64,000 nt of DNA from Actinomadura darangshiensis (GCF_004349235.1 NZ_SMKY01000010.1:1-64000); one strand, 5' to 3'; counted from the stretch's first letter, positions 35,257 to 47,177 are shown. The notes: generated from the letters alone by a model not told the origin. A program made the numbers and translations.

Positions 35257-36707
35257 CCGCCGGGACGGCGCGGCCGTCGTTCGTCCGCAGCCTGCTGCGG
35301 ACGAAGCCGGTCGACCGCATCGTCGCCGAGGGCGGGCAGGGCGAGGGCGGCGAGCTGAAGCGCACGATGAGCCTGCTGCAGCTCACCCTCTTCAGCGTCG
35401 GCGCGACCCTCGGCACCGGCATCTTCGTCGTCCTCGGCGAGGCGGTGCCGCTTGCCGGGCCCGCGGTCGTGCTGTCGTTCGTCCTCGCCGCCGTCACCGC
35501 CCTGTTCTCGGCGCTGTCGTACGCGGAGCTGGCCGGGACGATCCCGGTGTCCGGCTCGTCCTACTCCTACGCCTACGCCACGCTCGGCGAACTGGTCGCA
35601 TGGGTCTGCGGCTGGTGCCTGCTGCTGGAGTACGCGGTATCGGTGTCGGCGGTGTCGGTCGGCTGGGGCTCCTACCTCAACGAGTTCTTCGACGCGGCGT
35701 TCGGCTTCACGATCCCGGCCGAGATCAGCAACCCGCCGGGGGACGGCGGGCTCGTCAACGTGCCCGCCGTGATCGTGGTGCTGTTCGCCACGTTCCTGCT
35801 GCTGCGCGGCACGTCCGAGAGCGCCACCGCGAACACGGTCATGGTGTTCCTGAAGATCGGCGTGCTGCTGTTCTTCTGCGCGGTCGCCTTCACCGCGATG
35901 CACTCGGGCAACCTCACCCCGTTCGCGCCGATGGGCTGGGCGGGGATCAGCGCCGCCGGGTCCAAGGTGTTCTTCTCCTACATCGGCTTCGACGCCGCCT
36001 CCACCGCCGGTGAGGAGGCCAAGAACCCGCGGCGCGACCTGCCCATGGCGATCATGCTCTCGCTGGCCATCGTGACCGCCGTCTACGTGCTCGTCGGGCT
36101 CGCCGCGGTCGGCGCGATGCACTGGCAGGAGTTCGATCTGAGCGGCTCGGAGGCGTCGCTCGCGCGGGTGCTGGACGAGGCGACCGGGCGGACCTGGCCG
36201 TCGATGATCCTGTCCCTGGGCGCGGTGATCGCCATCGCCAGCGTCGTCCTCACCGTCATGTACGGGCAGACCCGCATCCTGTTCGCGATGTCGCGGGACG
36301 GGCTCGTCCCGCAGGTCTTCCAGAAGGTGAGCCCGGGACGCCGCGTCCCGGTCGCCAACACCGTCATCGTGGCGGCGTTCATCTCGGTCCTCGCCGCCGT
36401 CATCCCGCTCGGCCGGCTCGTGGACGCCACCAGCATCGGGACGCTGTTCGCGTTCGCGCTGGTCAGTGTCGGAGTCATCGTCCTGCGCCGCACCCGTCCC
36501 GACCTGCCGCGCAGCTTCCGCACGCCGCTCTACCCGCTGACGCCGCTGCTCGGCGTCGCGCTGTGCCTGTACCTGATGGTCGGCCTCGGCGGCGTGACCT
36601 GGATCGTGTTCGCGCTCTGGAGCGCCGCCGGCCTGGTCGCCTACTTCCTGTACGGCCGCCGCCATTCACGGCTGGCCGGCGGATCCGCGGGAAAGGGGGC
36701 ACCGTGA
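35253..36707 (+). CDS. APC-superfamily amino-acid permease
   Basis: A 484-residue transporter with 12 helices. GATLGTGIFVVLGEAV in helix 1 is the unwound substrate-binding GxGIF motif of APC transporters; FFSYIGFDAASTAGEEAKNPRRDLP (around helix 6) is typical of the cationic amino acid transporter (CAT) group. In the arc operon it probably imports arginine or exchanges it for ornithine, replacing ArcD, to which it is not closely similar. Start GTG 35253 overlaps arcC, and its stop overlaps the Usp gene (GTGA). Confidence 0.9.
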   Translation: MTAGTARPSFVRSLLRTKPVDRIVAEGGQGEGGELKRTMSLLQLTLFSVGATLGTGIFVVLGEAVPLAGPAVVLSFVLAAVTALFSALSYAELAGTIPVSGSSYSYAYATLGELVAWVCGWCLLLEYAVSVSAVSVGWGSYLNEFFDAAFGFTIPAEISNPPGDGGLVNVPAVIVVLFATFLLLRGTSESATANTVMVFLKIGVLLFFCAVAFTAMHSGNLTPFAPMGWAGISAAGSKVFFSYIGFDAASTAGEEAKNPRRDLPMAIMLSLAIVTAVYVLVGLAAVGAMHWQEFDLSGSEASLARVLDEATGRTWPSMILSLGAVIAIASVVLTVMYGQTRILFAMSRDGLVPQVFQKVSPGRRVPVANTVIVAAFISVLAAVIPLGRLVDATSIGTLFAFALVSVGVIVLRRTRPDLPRSFRTPLYPLTPLLGVALCLYLMVGLGGVTWIVFALWSAAGLVAYFLYGRRHSRLAGGSAGKGAP

Positions 36708-37648
36708 ACGCCGTGAGGGGGAGCGATCCGAGCGGTATGCGGGTGCTCGTCGGGTACTCGCCGGACGAGCGCGGCGACGACGCGCTCGCGCTTGCCGCGC
36801 TGGCCGCCCGGACGATGGCGGCGCCGCTGACGGTGCTGCACGTCCATCCGCCGCCGTGGCCGGCCCGGGGCCCCGGCTCGGTCGACGCCGAATGGGTGGC
36901 CTACCTCAAGGCCCAGGCCGAGGAGGCGCTCGCCGCGGCCGCCGGGAGGCTGGCGGAGCTGGACGTCCCGGAGGCGGACGTGACCCTGCGCGTCCACGCC
37001 CACCGGGGCAGCGGGCGCGGCCTCATCGAGGTCGCCAGGGACATGGGCGCCGGCCTGATCGTGGCCGGATCGGCGCCGCGCGGGCGGCGCGGCCGGGTCG
37101 CGATCGGCAGCACCGCCGACCAGCTGCTGCACGGCTCGCCCGTCCCGGTCATGCTGGCCCCGCGCGGCTACGCGGCGGACCCGCCGGGCCGGCTCGCACG
37201 GATGACGCTCGCGTACTGGCGGCGCCGCGACACCGAGGGCCCGCTGTCGGCCGCCGCCGAGCTCGCCGGCCGGCTGGACGTGGAGCTGCGGCTGCTCACC
37301 CTGGTGCTGCGGCCGCCCGGGCTCTCGGCCAGGTTCCACGTTCCGGGCGGTGTGCTGGACCGCCAGCTCGCCCAGGCGGAGGAGGACCTCCGCCACGCCG
37401 CCGGGCTGTTCGGCGGCCGGACGCCGGTGGAGCGGCTCACGGCCGTCGGGCCGGACGTCGCCAAGACCCTCGGCACGGTCGATATGCTGCACGGCGAGGT
37501 GCTCGCCTGCCTGTCCGGCCAGGACGGGCCGCTGCGCAAGGTCTTCCTCGGCGAGACCGCCGGCAAGATCGTCCGCGCCGCCGCGTGCCCGGTGCTGCTG
37601 CTGCCGCGCGGGTCCGCCGCGCGGGCCGGCGGCGAAAGCCCAGGTTAG
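36704..37648 (+). CDS. Tandem universal stress protein
   Basis: A 314-residue protein with two Usp domains (about residues 12-150 and 165-305). The first keeps the ATP-binding G-rich motif (GSAPRGRRGRVAIGSTAD), followed by PVPVMLAPRG. The second has GETAGKIVRAAACPVLLLPRG, with a degenerate glycine pattern, so perhaps only one domain binds nucleotide. Usp proteins act in stress, hypoxia or dormancy responses. Coupling to arginine deiminase genes fits a low-oxygen or energy-stress regulon. GTG 36704 overlaps the permease stop. The TAG stop lies inside the downstream iron-box palindrome. Confidence 0.85.
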   Translation: MNAVRGSDPSGMRVLVGYSPDERGDDALALAALAARTMAAPLTVLHVHPPPWPARGPGSVDAEWVAYLKAQAEEALAAAAGRLAELDVPEADVTLRVHAHRGSGRGLIEVARDMGAGLIVAGSAPRGRRGRVAIGSTADQLLHGSPVPVMLAPRGYAADPPGRLARMTLAYWRRRDTEGPLSAAAELAGRLDVELRLLTLVLRPPGLSARFHVPGGVLDRQLAQAEEDLRHAAGLFGGRTPVERLTAVGPDVAKTLGTVDMLHGEVLACLSGQDGPLRKVFLGETAGKIVRAAACPVLLLPRGSAARAGGESPG

Positions 37649-37663
37649 GTAAGGCTTACCTGC
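37645..37663. promoter_or_regulatory. Iron box (DtxR/IdeR/DmdR-type) upstream of sufR
   Basis: TTAGGTAAGGCTTACCTGC matches 15 of 19 positions of the IdeR/DmdR consensus as I know it (TTAGGTTAGGCTAACCTAA). Its core AGGTAAG-G-CTTACCT is a perfect 7-bp inverted repeat (37647-37653, 37655-37661). It implies repression of the suf operon when iron is plentiful. Confidence 0.7.
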
Positions 37664-37712
37664 GTGAGCTACGACATCGGGAATCCGGTGTTTCAAGGGA
37701 AGTAATTACGGC

Positions 37713-37727
37713 ACACTGATGTTGTGA
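37713..37727 (+). promoter_or_regulatory. SufR box overlapping the sufR start codon
   Basis: ACACTGATGTTGTGA fits ACACT-N5-TGTGA, the element I recall for mycobacterial SufR. It overlaps the GTG at 37724 and a -10-like CACACT (37712-37717), so bound SufR would block its own promoter. Confidence 0.7.
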
Positions 37728-38575
37728 AATACGTGAGCGAGGATCAGACGAGCACCGAGGCCGCCGCCGCGCGGCCCTTCGGCGTCCCGTCCGCGCCTGG
37801 CCACACCGAGCGTGACACACGCGCGCGGGTGGCCCGGCTGATCCTTGAGCACGGCCCGGTCACGGCGTCCACGCTGGGCGAACGCGTCGGCCTCACGCCG
37901 GCCGCGATCCGCCGGCACCTGGACGCGCTACTGGCCGAGGGCATGATCGAGGTCCGCAAGGCGCGGATCCCGCAGACCCGGCGCGGCCGGGGCCGTCCCG
38001 CCAAGTGGTTCGCCATCACCGACGCCGGGCGCAGCGCCTTCGTGCACGCCTACGACGACCTGGCGACCAGCGCGCTGCGGTTCCTCGCCGAGACGGCCGG
38101 CGGCCACGCGGTCGCCGAGTTCGCCCGGCGGCAGATCGCCGACCTGGAGCGCCGGTACCGGCCTGTCGTGCAGGACGCCCCGCCCCACCAGCGGGTCCGC
38201 ACGCTCGCCGAGGCGCTGTCGGGCGACGGCTACGCGGCCGCCGCCGCGAAGGCGCCCCAGCCGGGCGGCGGCGAGCAGCTGTGCCAGCACCACTGCCCGG
38301 TCGCGCACGTCGCCGCGGAGTTCCCGCAGCTGTGCGAGGCCGAGACCGAGGCGTTCAGCCGGCTGCTGGGCACACCCGTCCAGCGGCTGGCCACGATCGC
38401 GCACGGCGACGGCATCTGCACCACCCACATCAGCCCCCGCTCCCTGTGCGGGAGCGCCCAGAAGGACGAGAGCGGCGACCCGGCCGCGAGCGTCACCCCT
38501 GGCGGGGACGCGGGGGAGCCATCCCCCGAAAACACAAGGATCAGTGACGAGGCGTCCGGAGGGACTCTCCTATGA
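37724..38575 (+). CDS. sufR: SufR, Fe-S-cluster-sensing repressor of the suf operon
   Basis: A 283-residue winged-helix repressor. The HTH (about residues 34-85) has [22 protein letters not shown] and a wing with GRGRPAK. The C-terminal sensor has the SufR cysteine pattern CQHHC, LCEAE and GICTTH, which ligates a [4Fe-4S] cluster; holo-SufR represses suf genes and loss of the cluster relieves this. A tail of about 45 residues beyond GICTTH, with one more Cys, is an extension. GTG 37724 is used, with CACACT six bases upstream (leaderless); GTG 37733 is possible. The stop overlaps sufB (ATGA). Confidence 0.92.
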   Translation: MKYVSEDQTSTEAAAARPFGVPSAPGHTERDTRARVARLILEHGPVTASTLGERVGLTPAAIRRHLDALLAEGMIEVRKARIPQTRRGRGRPAKWFAITDAGRSAFVHAYDDLATSALRFLAETAGGHAVAEFARRQIADLERRYRPVVQDAPPHQRVRTLAEALSGDGYAAAAAKAPQPGGGEQLCQHHCPVAHVAAEFPQLCEAETEAFSRLLGTPVQRLATIAHGDGICTTHISPRSLCGSAQKDESGDPAASVTPGGDAGEPSPENTRISDEASGGTLL

Positions 38576-39984
38576 CTACGGCAGCCCACCCAGAGCTGGA
38601 AGGGCTCGACAGGTACAAGTTCGGCTGGGCCGACTCCGACGAGGCCGGAGCCTCGGCGAAGCGCGGCCTGAACGAGGACGTCGTCCGCGACATCTCGACC
38701 AAGAAGAACGAGCCTGAGTGGATGCTCGACCTGCGCCTCAAGGGGCTGCGGCTGTTCAGCAAGAAGCCGATGCCCAGCTGGGGCTCCGACCTGTCGGGCA
38801 TCGACTTCGAGAACATCAAGTACTTCGTGCGCTCCACCGAGCAGCAGGCCGCCTCCTGGGAGGAGCTCCCGGAGGACATCAAGAACACCTACGACAAGCT
38901 CGGCATCCCCGAGGCCGAGAAGCAGCGCCTCATCGCCGGCGTCGCCGCCCAGTACGAGTCGGAGGTCGTCTACCACAAGATCCGCGAGGACCTTGAGGAG
39001 AAGGGCGTCATCTTCGTCGACACCGACACCGGCCTGCGCGAGCACCCGGAGATCTTCCAGGAGTACTTCGGCTCGGTGATCCCGGTCGGTGACAACAAGT
39101 TCGCCGCGCTGAACACCTCCGTGTGGTCGGGCGGCTCGTTCATCTACGTCCCGCCGGGCGTGCACGTGGAGATCCCGCTCCAGGCCTACTTCCGGATCAA
39201 CACCGAGAACATGGGCCAGTTCGAGCGGACGCTGATCATCGCCGACGAGGGCTCCTACGTCCACTACGTCGAGGGCTGCACCGCCCCGATCTACAAGTCG
39301 GACTCGCTGCACTCCGCCGTCGTGGAGATCGTCGTGAAGAAGGACGCCCGCGTCCGGTACACGACGATCCAGAACTGGTCCAACAACGTCTACAACCTGG
39401 TGACCAAGCGCGCCGTCGCCTACGAGGGCGCCACCATGGAGTGGGTCGACGGCAACATCGGCTCCAAGGTCACCATGAAGTACCCGGCGATCTACCTGCT
39501 CGGCGAGCACGCCAAGGGCGAGACCCTGTCGATCGCGTTCGCGGGCGAGGACCAGCACCAGGACGCCGGCGCCAAGATGGTGCACGCCGCGCCCAACACC
39601 TCCTCCAGCATCATCTCCAAGTCGGTGGCGCGCGGCGGCGGCCGCACGTCCTACCGGGGCCTGGTGCAGATCCAGGAGGGCGCCGAGCACAGCAAGTCCA
39701 CGGTGAAGTGCGACGCGCTGCTCGTCGACCAGATCAGCCGGTCCGACACCTACCCCTACGTCGACGTCCGCGAGGACGACGTGGAGATGGGCCACGAGGC
39801 GACCGTCTCCAAGGTCTCGGAGCAGCAGCTGTTCTACCTCATGAGCCGCGGCATGACCGAGGACGAGGCCATGGCGATGATCGTGCGCGGGTTCGTCGAG
39901 CCCATCGCACGCGAGCTGCCGATGGAGTACGCCCTGGAGCTGAACCGGCTGATCGAGCTGCAGATGGAAGGAGCCGTCGGCTGA
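38572..39984 (+). CDS. sufB: Fe-S cluster assembly scaffold SufB
   Basis: A 470-residue SufB. The N-terminal helical part ([22 protein letters not shown]), the beta-helix core ([31 protein letters not shown] with the conserved Cys) and the C-terminal [16 protein letters not shown] are characteristic. With SufC and SufD it forms the SufBC2D scaffold on which clusters are built from SufS/SufU sulfur. The start ATG 38572 overlaps the sufR stop and has GGAGGG upstream. No intein is present, unlike in some mycobacterial SufB. Confidence 0.97.
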   Translation: MTTAAHPELEGLDRYKFGWADSDEAGASAKRGLNEDVVRDISTKKNEPEWMLDLRLKGLRLFSKKPMPSWGSDLSGIDFENIKYFVRSTEQQAASWEELPEDIKNTYDKLGIPEAEKQRLIAGVAAQYESEVVYHKIREDLEEKGVIFVDTDTGLREHPEIFQEYFGSVIPVGDNKFAALNTSVWSGGSFIYVPPGVHVEIPLQAYFRINTENMGQFERTLIIADEGSYVHYVEGCTAPIYKSDSLHSAVVEIVVKKDARVRYTTIQNWSNNVYNLVTKRAVAYEGATMEWVDGNIGSKVTMKYPAIYLLGEHAKGETLSIAFAGEDQHQDAGAKMVHAAPNTSSSIISKSVARGGGRTSYRGLVQIQEGAEHSKSTVKCDALLVDQISRSDTYPYVDVREDDVEMGHEATVSKVSEQQLFYLMSRGMTEDEAMAMIVRGFVEPIARELPMEYALELNRLIELQMEGAVG

Positions 39985-41131
39985 TGGGGCTGGAGCAGAA
40001 GCCTCTCTCGACGCTGCACGAGAAGGCGTCGTACGAGGTCGGCGACTTCGACGTGCCGACGGGCCGCGAGGAGGAGTGGCGGTTCACCCCGCTGCGCCGC
40101 CTGCGCGGCCTGCACAACGGCACCGCCGAGGACGGCGGCAAGGTCCTGGTGGAGGCCGAGGCGCCGCCGGAGGTGACGGTCGAGACCGTCGGCCGCGACG
40201 ACGCCCGCCTCGGCAGGTCCTACGTCCCGGCCGACCGGGTCAGCGCGCAGGCGTGGAACTCCTTCACGCACGCGACCGTCGTGACCGTCCCGAAGGAGAC
40301 CGCCGCCTCGGCGCCGACCGTGCTGCGGCTGCGCGGCGACAGTGCTGAGCTCGCGGGGCCGCCGGCCGCCGCCTACGGGCACACCACGGTCGTCCTGGAG
40401 CCGTTCGCCGAGGCCACCGTCGTGCTCACGCACCACGGGTCGGCGACCTACGCCGACAACGTCGAGTTCGTCGTCGGCGACGGCGCCCGCCTGTCGGTGA
40501 TCAGCCTGCAGGACTGGGCGGACGGCGCCGTGCACGTCTCCCACCAGCACGCCCGGCTCGGCCGCGACGCCCGGTTCGTCTCGCACAACATCTCCCTCGG
40601 CGGCGACGTCGTGCGGATCTCGCCGTCGGTCTCCTACGACGGGCCCGGCGGCGACGCCGAGCTGTACGGGGTGTACTTCGTGGACGGCGGCCAGCACATG
40701 GAGCACCGCCTCCTCGTCGACCACACCGTCCCGCACTGCCGCAGCCGCGTCGACTACCGCGGCGCCCTGCAGGACCAGGACGCGCACGCCGTCTGGATCG
40801 GCGACGTGATCATCCGCGCGGAGGCCGAGGGCACCGACACCTACGAGCTGAACCGCAACCTCGTCCTCACCGACGGGACGCGGGTCGACTCGGTGCCGAA
40901 CCTGGAGATCCTCACCGGCGAGGTCGCCGGCGCGGGGCACGCCTCGGCGTCCGGGCGGCTGGACGACGAGCACCTGTTCTACCTGCGGGCGCGCGGCATC
41001 ACCTTCGACGCGGCGCGCCGCATGGTGGTCCGGGGCTTCCTCGGCCAGCTGATCGAGCGCATCGAGGTCGCCGAGGTGCGCGAGAAGGTGCACGACGCGA
41101 TCGAGGCCGAACTCGACCGGGGAGCGGCCAA

Positions 41132-41135
<4 letters not shown>
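39984..41135 (+). CDS. sufD: Fe-S cluster assembly protein SufD
   Basis: A 383-residue SufD, sharing the beta-helix fold of SufB. EEWRFTPLRRL is the N-terminal signature, HYxG-like VDYRGALQDQDAHAVWIGDV and GRLDDEHLFYLRARGIT mark the C-terminal half, and VRGFLGQLIERI matches the end of SufB. It pairs with SufB and binds SufC, contributing to iron acquisition. The ATG overlaps the sufB stop by one base (TGATG); its own stop overlaps the Rieske gene by four bases. Confidence 0.96.
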
Positions 41136-43553
<2,418 letters not shown>

Positions 43554-43561
43554 CCGGGGGG

Positions 43562-43585
43562 TTCAGGGGGGTCGGCCCCCCTGAA
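43562..43585. repeat. Perfect hairpin element between sufS and sufU
   Basis: TTCAGGGGGG (43562-43571) pairs completely with CCCCCCTGAA (43576-43585) around a TCGG loop, in the 88-bp sufS-sufU gap. It may act as an mRNA stabiliser or partial terminator within the operon. Confidence 0.65.
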
Positions 43586-43641
43586 AGGAACAGCCTGAGG
43601 ACCTGCCGGGTTGTAGCGAGAGAGCCTTTGGAAAGGACGAC

Positions 43642-44100
43642 ATGCAGCTGGAGGCGATGTACCAGGAGGTCATCCTGGACCATTACCGCAACCCTCTGCA
43701 CAAGGGGCTGCGGGAGCCCTTCGAGGGTGAGGCGCACCACGTCAACCCGACCTGCGGCGACGAGGTGACGCTGCGCGTCCACCTGGACGGCGAGGGCCAG
43801 GACGCCACGGTCGCCGACGTCTCCTACGACGCCATGGGCTGCTCGATCAGCCAGGCCAGCGCCTCCGTGATGTCCGACCTGATCATCGGCAAGTCCGTCA
43901 AGGAGGCGATGGCGGTCGGCGAGGAGTTCCTGGCGCTGATGCAGTCCCGCGGCCAGGACGTCGAGCCCGACGAGGACGTCCTGGAGGACGCCATCGCCTT
44001 CGCCGGGGTCTCCAAGTACCCCGCCAGGATCAAATGCGCCCTGCTCGCCTGGATGGCGTGGAAGGACGCGACCGCACGCGCACTCGGAGAGGCATCATGA
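43642..44100 (+). CDS. sufU: SufU, zinc-dependent sulfurtransferase partner of SufS
   Basis: A 152-residue protein of the IscU/NifU-like SufU family. Cys38 and Asp40 (NPTCGDE), Cys67 (MGCSIS) and Cys132 (IKCALLAW) give the Zn site and sulfur acceptor. The insertion between Cys67 and Cys132 typical of SufU rather than IscU is present (LIIGKSVKEAMAVGEEF). It takes persulfide from SufS and passes it to SufB. ATG 43642 has AAAGGA upstream, and the stop overlaps sufT. No sufE gene is seen. Confidence 0.95.
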   Translation: MQLEAMYQEVILDHYRNPLHKGLREPFEGEAHHVNPTCGDEVTLRVHLDGEGQDATVADVSYDAMGCSISQASASVMSDLIIGKSVKEAMAVGEEFLALMQSRGQDVEPDEDVLEDAIAFAGVSKYPARIKCALLAWMAWKDATARALGEAS

Positions 44101-44459
44101 CCGACACGCCCGAGACCGACACCACGACCGCCCCGTCCGCGGACCAGGCCCTGTCTCCCGAGCAGGAGGAGGTCATGGAGGCGCTCAAGGACGTCGTCGA
44201 CCCGGAGCTCGGCATCAACGTCGTCGACCTCGGCCTGGTCTACGGCGTCGGCCTCGCCGACGAGGTCGCCACCCTGGACATGACGCTCACCAGCGCCGCC
44301 TGCCCGCTCACCGACGTGATCGAGGACCAGGCCCACAGCGCCCTGGAGGGCCTCGTCAAGGACGTCAAGATCAACTGGGTCTGGCTCCCGCCGTGGGGCC
44401 CCGACAAGATCACCGACGACGGCCGCGACCAGCTCCGCGCCCTGGGCTTCAACGTCTGA
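44097..44459 (+). CDS. sufT: SufT-like MIP18/DUF59 protein
   Basis: A 120-residue MIP18-family protein. VMEALKDVVDPELGINVVDLGLVYGV and SAACPLTDVIEDQAHSAL are the family hallmarks, the latter with the conserved Cys. Such proteins help Fe-S cluster maturation and carriage, and in SUF operons are called SufT. The N-terminal 25 residues are Thr/Asp-rich and probably disordered. ATG 44097 overlaps the sufU stop by four bases. It is the last gene of the operon; a terminator-like hairpin follows. Confidence 0.92.
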   Translation: MTDTPETDTTTAPSADQALSPEQEEVMEALKDVVDPELGINVVDLGLVYGVGLADEVATLDMTLTSAACPLTDVIEDQAHSALEGLVKDVKINWVWLPPWGPDKITDDGRDQLRALGFNV

Positions 44460-44474
44460 CGCTCCTGCAGCCGC

Positions 44475-44506
44475 GAGGCCGCGCTCCCACCCGGGACCGC
44501 GGCCTC
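44475..44506. terminator. Terminator-like hairpin after the suf operon
   Basis: GAGGCCGCG (44475-44483) and CGCGGCCTC (44498-44506) form a perfect 9-bp stem 15 bp beyond the sufT stop. It lies in the 110-bp convergent gap and can serve both strands. It lacks a T tract. Confidence 0.6.
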
Positions 44507-44569
44507 ACCCGCGCCCGGCGGGTCGTGGAACACCGATGACGACCGGGTGCCCTGGGTCGCCGCCGATCG

Positions 44570-45142
44570 TCACCTTGGGGGCGCGTGCTCTGCGGGGTCC
44601 TGGCTGACGTCCTTGGGCTTCGCGGGCCAGAGGGTGTGGGTGATCGGCCACAGGGACCAGATCGCCAGGACGGTGCCGAGGCGGCCCAGCCAGGCGGTGA
44701 GGGCCTCGGTGCGGTCGGCGTCGCCCACCAGGGCGACCATCGCCAGGAGGAGGCCGCAGGCGAGGGCGGTCGCCAGGGCGGCCTTGCCGAACTCGCGCCA
44801 TTCGTAGCGGACGCGCGCCGAGCCGTACCCGGGCTTGCCCCGCGGCGGGGGACCGCCGGCGAAGCGGTGCGCGAAGCGCTCGTCCGCCCAGCGGACCATG
44901 CTGTGCCCGAACGCGACCGAGTAGCCGAGGTAGGCGGCGGCCAGGCCGTGGCCGGTGCCGGCGGTCGCGCCGCCGCGCAGGTCGATCACCGTGGTGGCCA
45001 GCAGCACCACGTCGACCAGCGGGACGCACAGGAGCAGCGCCGTGCCGGTGCGGCGGAGCCGCAGCGGGTAGCGGGCGGCGAGACCGGCCGCCAGGACGAC
45101 CCAGAACCCGATCTCGCAGGCGGCGATGACCGCTATCAGCAC
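44570..45142 (-). CDS. Conserved membrane protein of unknown function
   Basis: A 190-residue protein with five hydrophobic segments, the first starting at residue 1. The polar loop between helices 3 and 4 has RWADERFAHRFAGGPPPRG and YEWREFGKAALATA. Similar proteins occur widely in actinomycetes, but I know no function. The start is GTG 45142 with GAAGGGAC upstream. It is divergent from the sensor kinase gene (117-bp spacer) and convergent with sufT. Confidence 0.72.
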   Translation of the reverse strand: MLIAVIAACEIGFWVVLAAGLAARYPLRLRRTGTALLLCVPLVDVVLLATTVIDLRGGATAGTGHGLAAAYLGYSVAFGHSMVRWADERFAHRFAGGPPPRGKPGYGSARVRYEWREFGKAALATALACGLLLAMVALVGDADRTEALTAWLGRLGTVLAIWSLWPITHTLWPAKPKDVSQDPAEHAPPR

Positions 45143-45259
45143 GGTGGAGTCCCTTCTCTGCGGCCGGGTTCCATCGTGTGCCCGCGCGGGGCGGCGGATC
45201 GTCGTCTGGGGTGAGGTTTCGCGGGTCGTCCGAAGGATGTACGCGGCATCCTCACCCGG

Positions 45260-46474
45260 GTGGAGGAGGCGCGCCGGCGGGGATGCTGTGATGGACCCGT
45301 GCACCGGATCCGACGTCTCACCACGCGCCAGGACGCGCTGATCGTCGTGGCGGCGCTGGCCGGGGGGCTGCTGATGCTGGCGGCGCACGGCTACTCGACG
45401 TGGTCGAAGGACTGGAACCCGTCGCTCTGGCTGCGGCTCGTCCCGCTCCTCGGGCTGTGCTCGGCGATGCTGCTGCGGCGGACCGCGCCGCTCACCGGGC
45501 TGGCGCTGTCGACCCCGTTCAACTTCGCCGACGTCGCCCTCGGGCCCAGCATCGCCACCGCGATGATCTACGGGGACGCGCTGTACGCGGCGTGCCTGTA
45601 CGGGCGGCGCCGCACGGCGGAGTGGCTCCTCGGGGTGACCGTCTTCGCGTCGCTGGCGGTCGCCGTCGGGGCCGGCGTCGCACTGCGCGGGGTCGCCGTC
45701 GCGGTGGTCGGGGGCGCGGTGGCCGGGCTGGTGTGGGTGGCGCCGGTGCTGACCGCGATGGCCGTCCGGGAGCACCGGTTCCGGGCGGAGGCGGAGCGGC
45801 AGCGCGCCGAGCAGGTCGCGCGCCTCGCCGAGCTGGACCGGCGCGCCGCGGTGACCGCCGAGCGCGCCCGGATGGCGCGGGAGCTGCACGACGTGATCGC
45901 CAACCATCTGAGCGCGGTGGCGCTGCACTCCTCGGCGGTGCTGAAGGTGCGCGACCTCGACCGGGACGGGGTGAACAGGGCCATGGAGGTCATCCGGGAG
46001 AACAGCGTGGCGGGGCTGGCCGAGATGCGCCGGATGATCGGGCTGCTGCGCGAGGGCGACGGCGACGATCCGGCGGCGCAGCCGCGGCTGGCCGAGCTGG
46101 ACCGGCTCGTCCGGGGCACCGCGCGGTCGGACCTGTCGGCGCGGCTGGAGGTGACCGGGGAGCCGCCGGAGCTGCCGGCGGCGGTGGAGCTGGCCGCGTA
46201 CCGGATCGTCCAGGAGTCGCTGACGAACGCGCTGAAGCACGGCGGGCCGGGCCGCGCCGACGTGCGGGTCGCCTACGCCGGGCGGCGCGTGGTGATCGAC
46301 GTGCTGAGCCCGCTCGGCCGGGACGGCTCCCGGCTGCCCGGCACCGGCAGCGGCCTGGTCGGGATGCGGGAGCGCGCCGTGATGCTCGCCGGGGAGTTCG
46401 ACGCGGGACCGGACGGCGGGCGGTGGCGGGTGCACGCCGAACTGCCCGTCGACCACCTGGGCGGAGCGGCATGA
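45260..46474 (+). CDS. Sensor histidine kinase (HisKA_3/DesK-like)
   Basis: A kinase of about 404 residues. Four to five N-terminal helices are followed by a coiled coil (EAERQRAEQVARLAELDRR), the HisKA_3 box (MARELHDVIANHLSAVALHS) and an HATPase_c domain with NALKHGG and GSGLVGMRERAVML. It should sense a membrane or soluble cue and phosphorylate the regulator encoded in an ATGA overlap. GTG 45260 is used, with CATCCT seven bases before it; GTG 45299 (MHRIRRL) is an alternative that removes a Cys-Cys N-terminus. Confidence 0.88.
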   Translation: MEEARRRGCCDGPVHRIRRLTTRQDALIVVAALAGGLLMLAAHGYSTWSKDWNPSLWLRLVPLLGLCSAMLLRRTAPLTGLALSTPFNFADVALGPSIATAMIYGDALYAACLYGRRRTAEWLLGVTVFASLAVAVGAGVALRGVAVAVVGGAVAGLVWVAPVLTAMAVREHRFRAEAERQRAEQVARLAELDRRAAVTAERARMARELHDVIANHLSAVALHSSAVLKVRDLDRDGVNRAMEVIRENSVAGLAEMRRMIGLLREGDGDDPAAQPRLAELDRLVRGTARSDLSARLEVTGEPPELPAAVELAAYRIVQESLTNALKHGGPGRADVRVAYAGRRVVIDVLSPLGRDGSRLPGTGSGLVGMRERAVMLAGEFDAGPDGGRWRVHAELPVDHLGGAA

Positions 46475-47148
46475 TCGAGGTGCTGGTCGCCGACGACCAG
46501 GCGGCGGTGCGGGCGGGCCTGGTGCTGATCCTCGGCGCGGCGCCGGACGTCCGGGTGGTCGGCGAGGCCGCCGACGGGGCGCGGGCGGTGGAGCTGGCGC
46601 GCGAGCTGCGCCCGGACGTGGTCCTCATGGACGTCCGCATGCCCCGCCTGGACGGCATCGCCGCGACCCGGGAGATCGCGGGCTTCACCGACGTCCTGGT
46701 GCTGACGACGTTCGACCTGGACGAGTACGTGTTCGGGGCGCTGCGGGCGGGCGCCGCCGGGTTCCTGCTGAAGGACGTGGACGCCGACCGGCTGGTGGAG
46801 GCGGTGCGGACGGTCGCGGCGGGGGAGGGGATCATCGCCCCGAAGGTCACCCGGCGGCTCATCGGCGCCTTCGCGTCCAGGCCCGCCGCCCCGGCGGAGA
46901 CGCCCGGTCTGGACGAGCTGACGCCGCGCGAGCGTGAGGTCTTCGCCTGCCTGGGCGAGGGCCTGTCGAACGGGCGGATCGCGGTCCGCCTCGACATGGC
47001 CGAGACGACCACCAAGACGCATGTCAGCCGCATCCTCGCCAAGCTCGGCCTCGTGAGCCGCGTCCAGGCGGCCATCCTGGCCCAGGAAACGGCCGCAGGC
47101 GGCCTCTCGCCCCAAGATCCCCATAAGGGATCATCCGGGACGGTCTAG
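46471..47148 (+). CDS. NarL-type response regulator
   Basis: A 225-residue regulator with a receiver domain (D8, D9 and phospho-site D54 in VVLMDVRMP, Lys in GFLLKDV) and a LuxR HTH (LTPREREVFACLGEGLSNGRIA, then TTKTHVSRILAKLGL). The last 20 residues are a polar tail. It is the cognate partner of the upstream kinase. A second, separate kinase/regulator pair of the same class lies at 2454-4859. Targets could include the divergent membrane gene upstream of the kinase, which is speculative. Confidence 0.92.
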   Translation: MIEVLVADDQAAVRAGLVLILGAAPDVRVVGEAADGARAVELARELRPDVVLMDVRMPRLDGIAATREIAGFTDVLVLTTFDLDEYVFGALRAGAAGFLLKDVDADRLVEAVRTVAAGEGIIAPKVTRRLIGAFASRPAAPAETPGLDELTPREREVFACLGEGLSNGRIAVRLDMAETTTKTHVSRILAKLGLVSRVQAAILAQETAAGGLSPQDPHKGSSGTV

Positions 47149-47177
47149 GCCCGCAGGAACGATCTCAGCGCCGCCCC

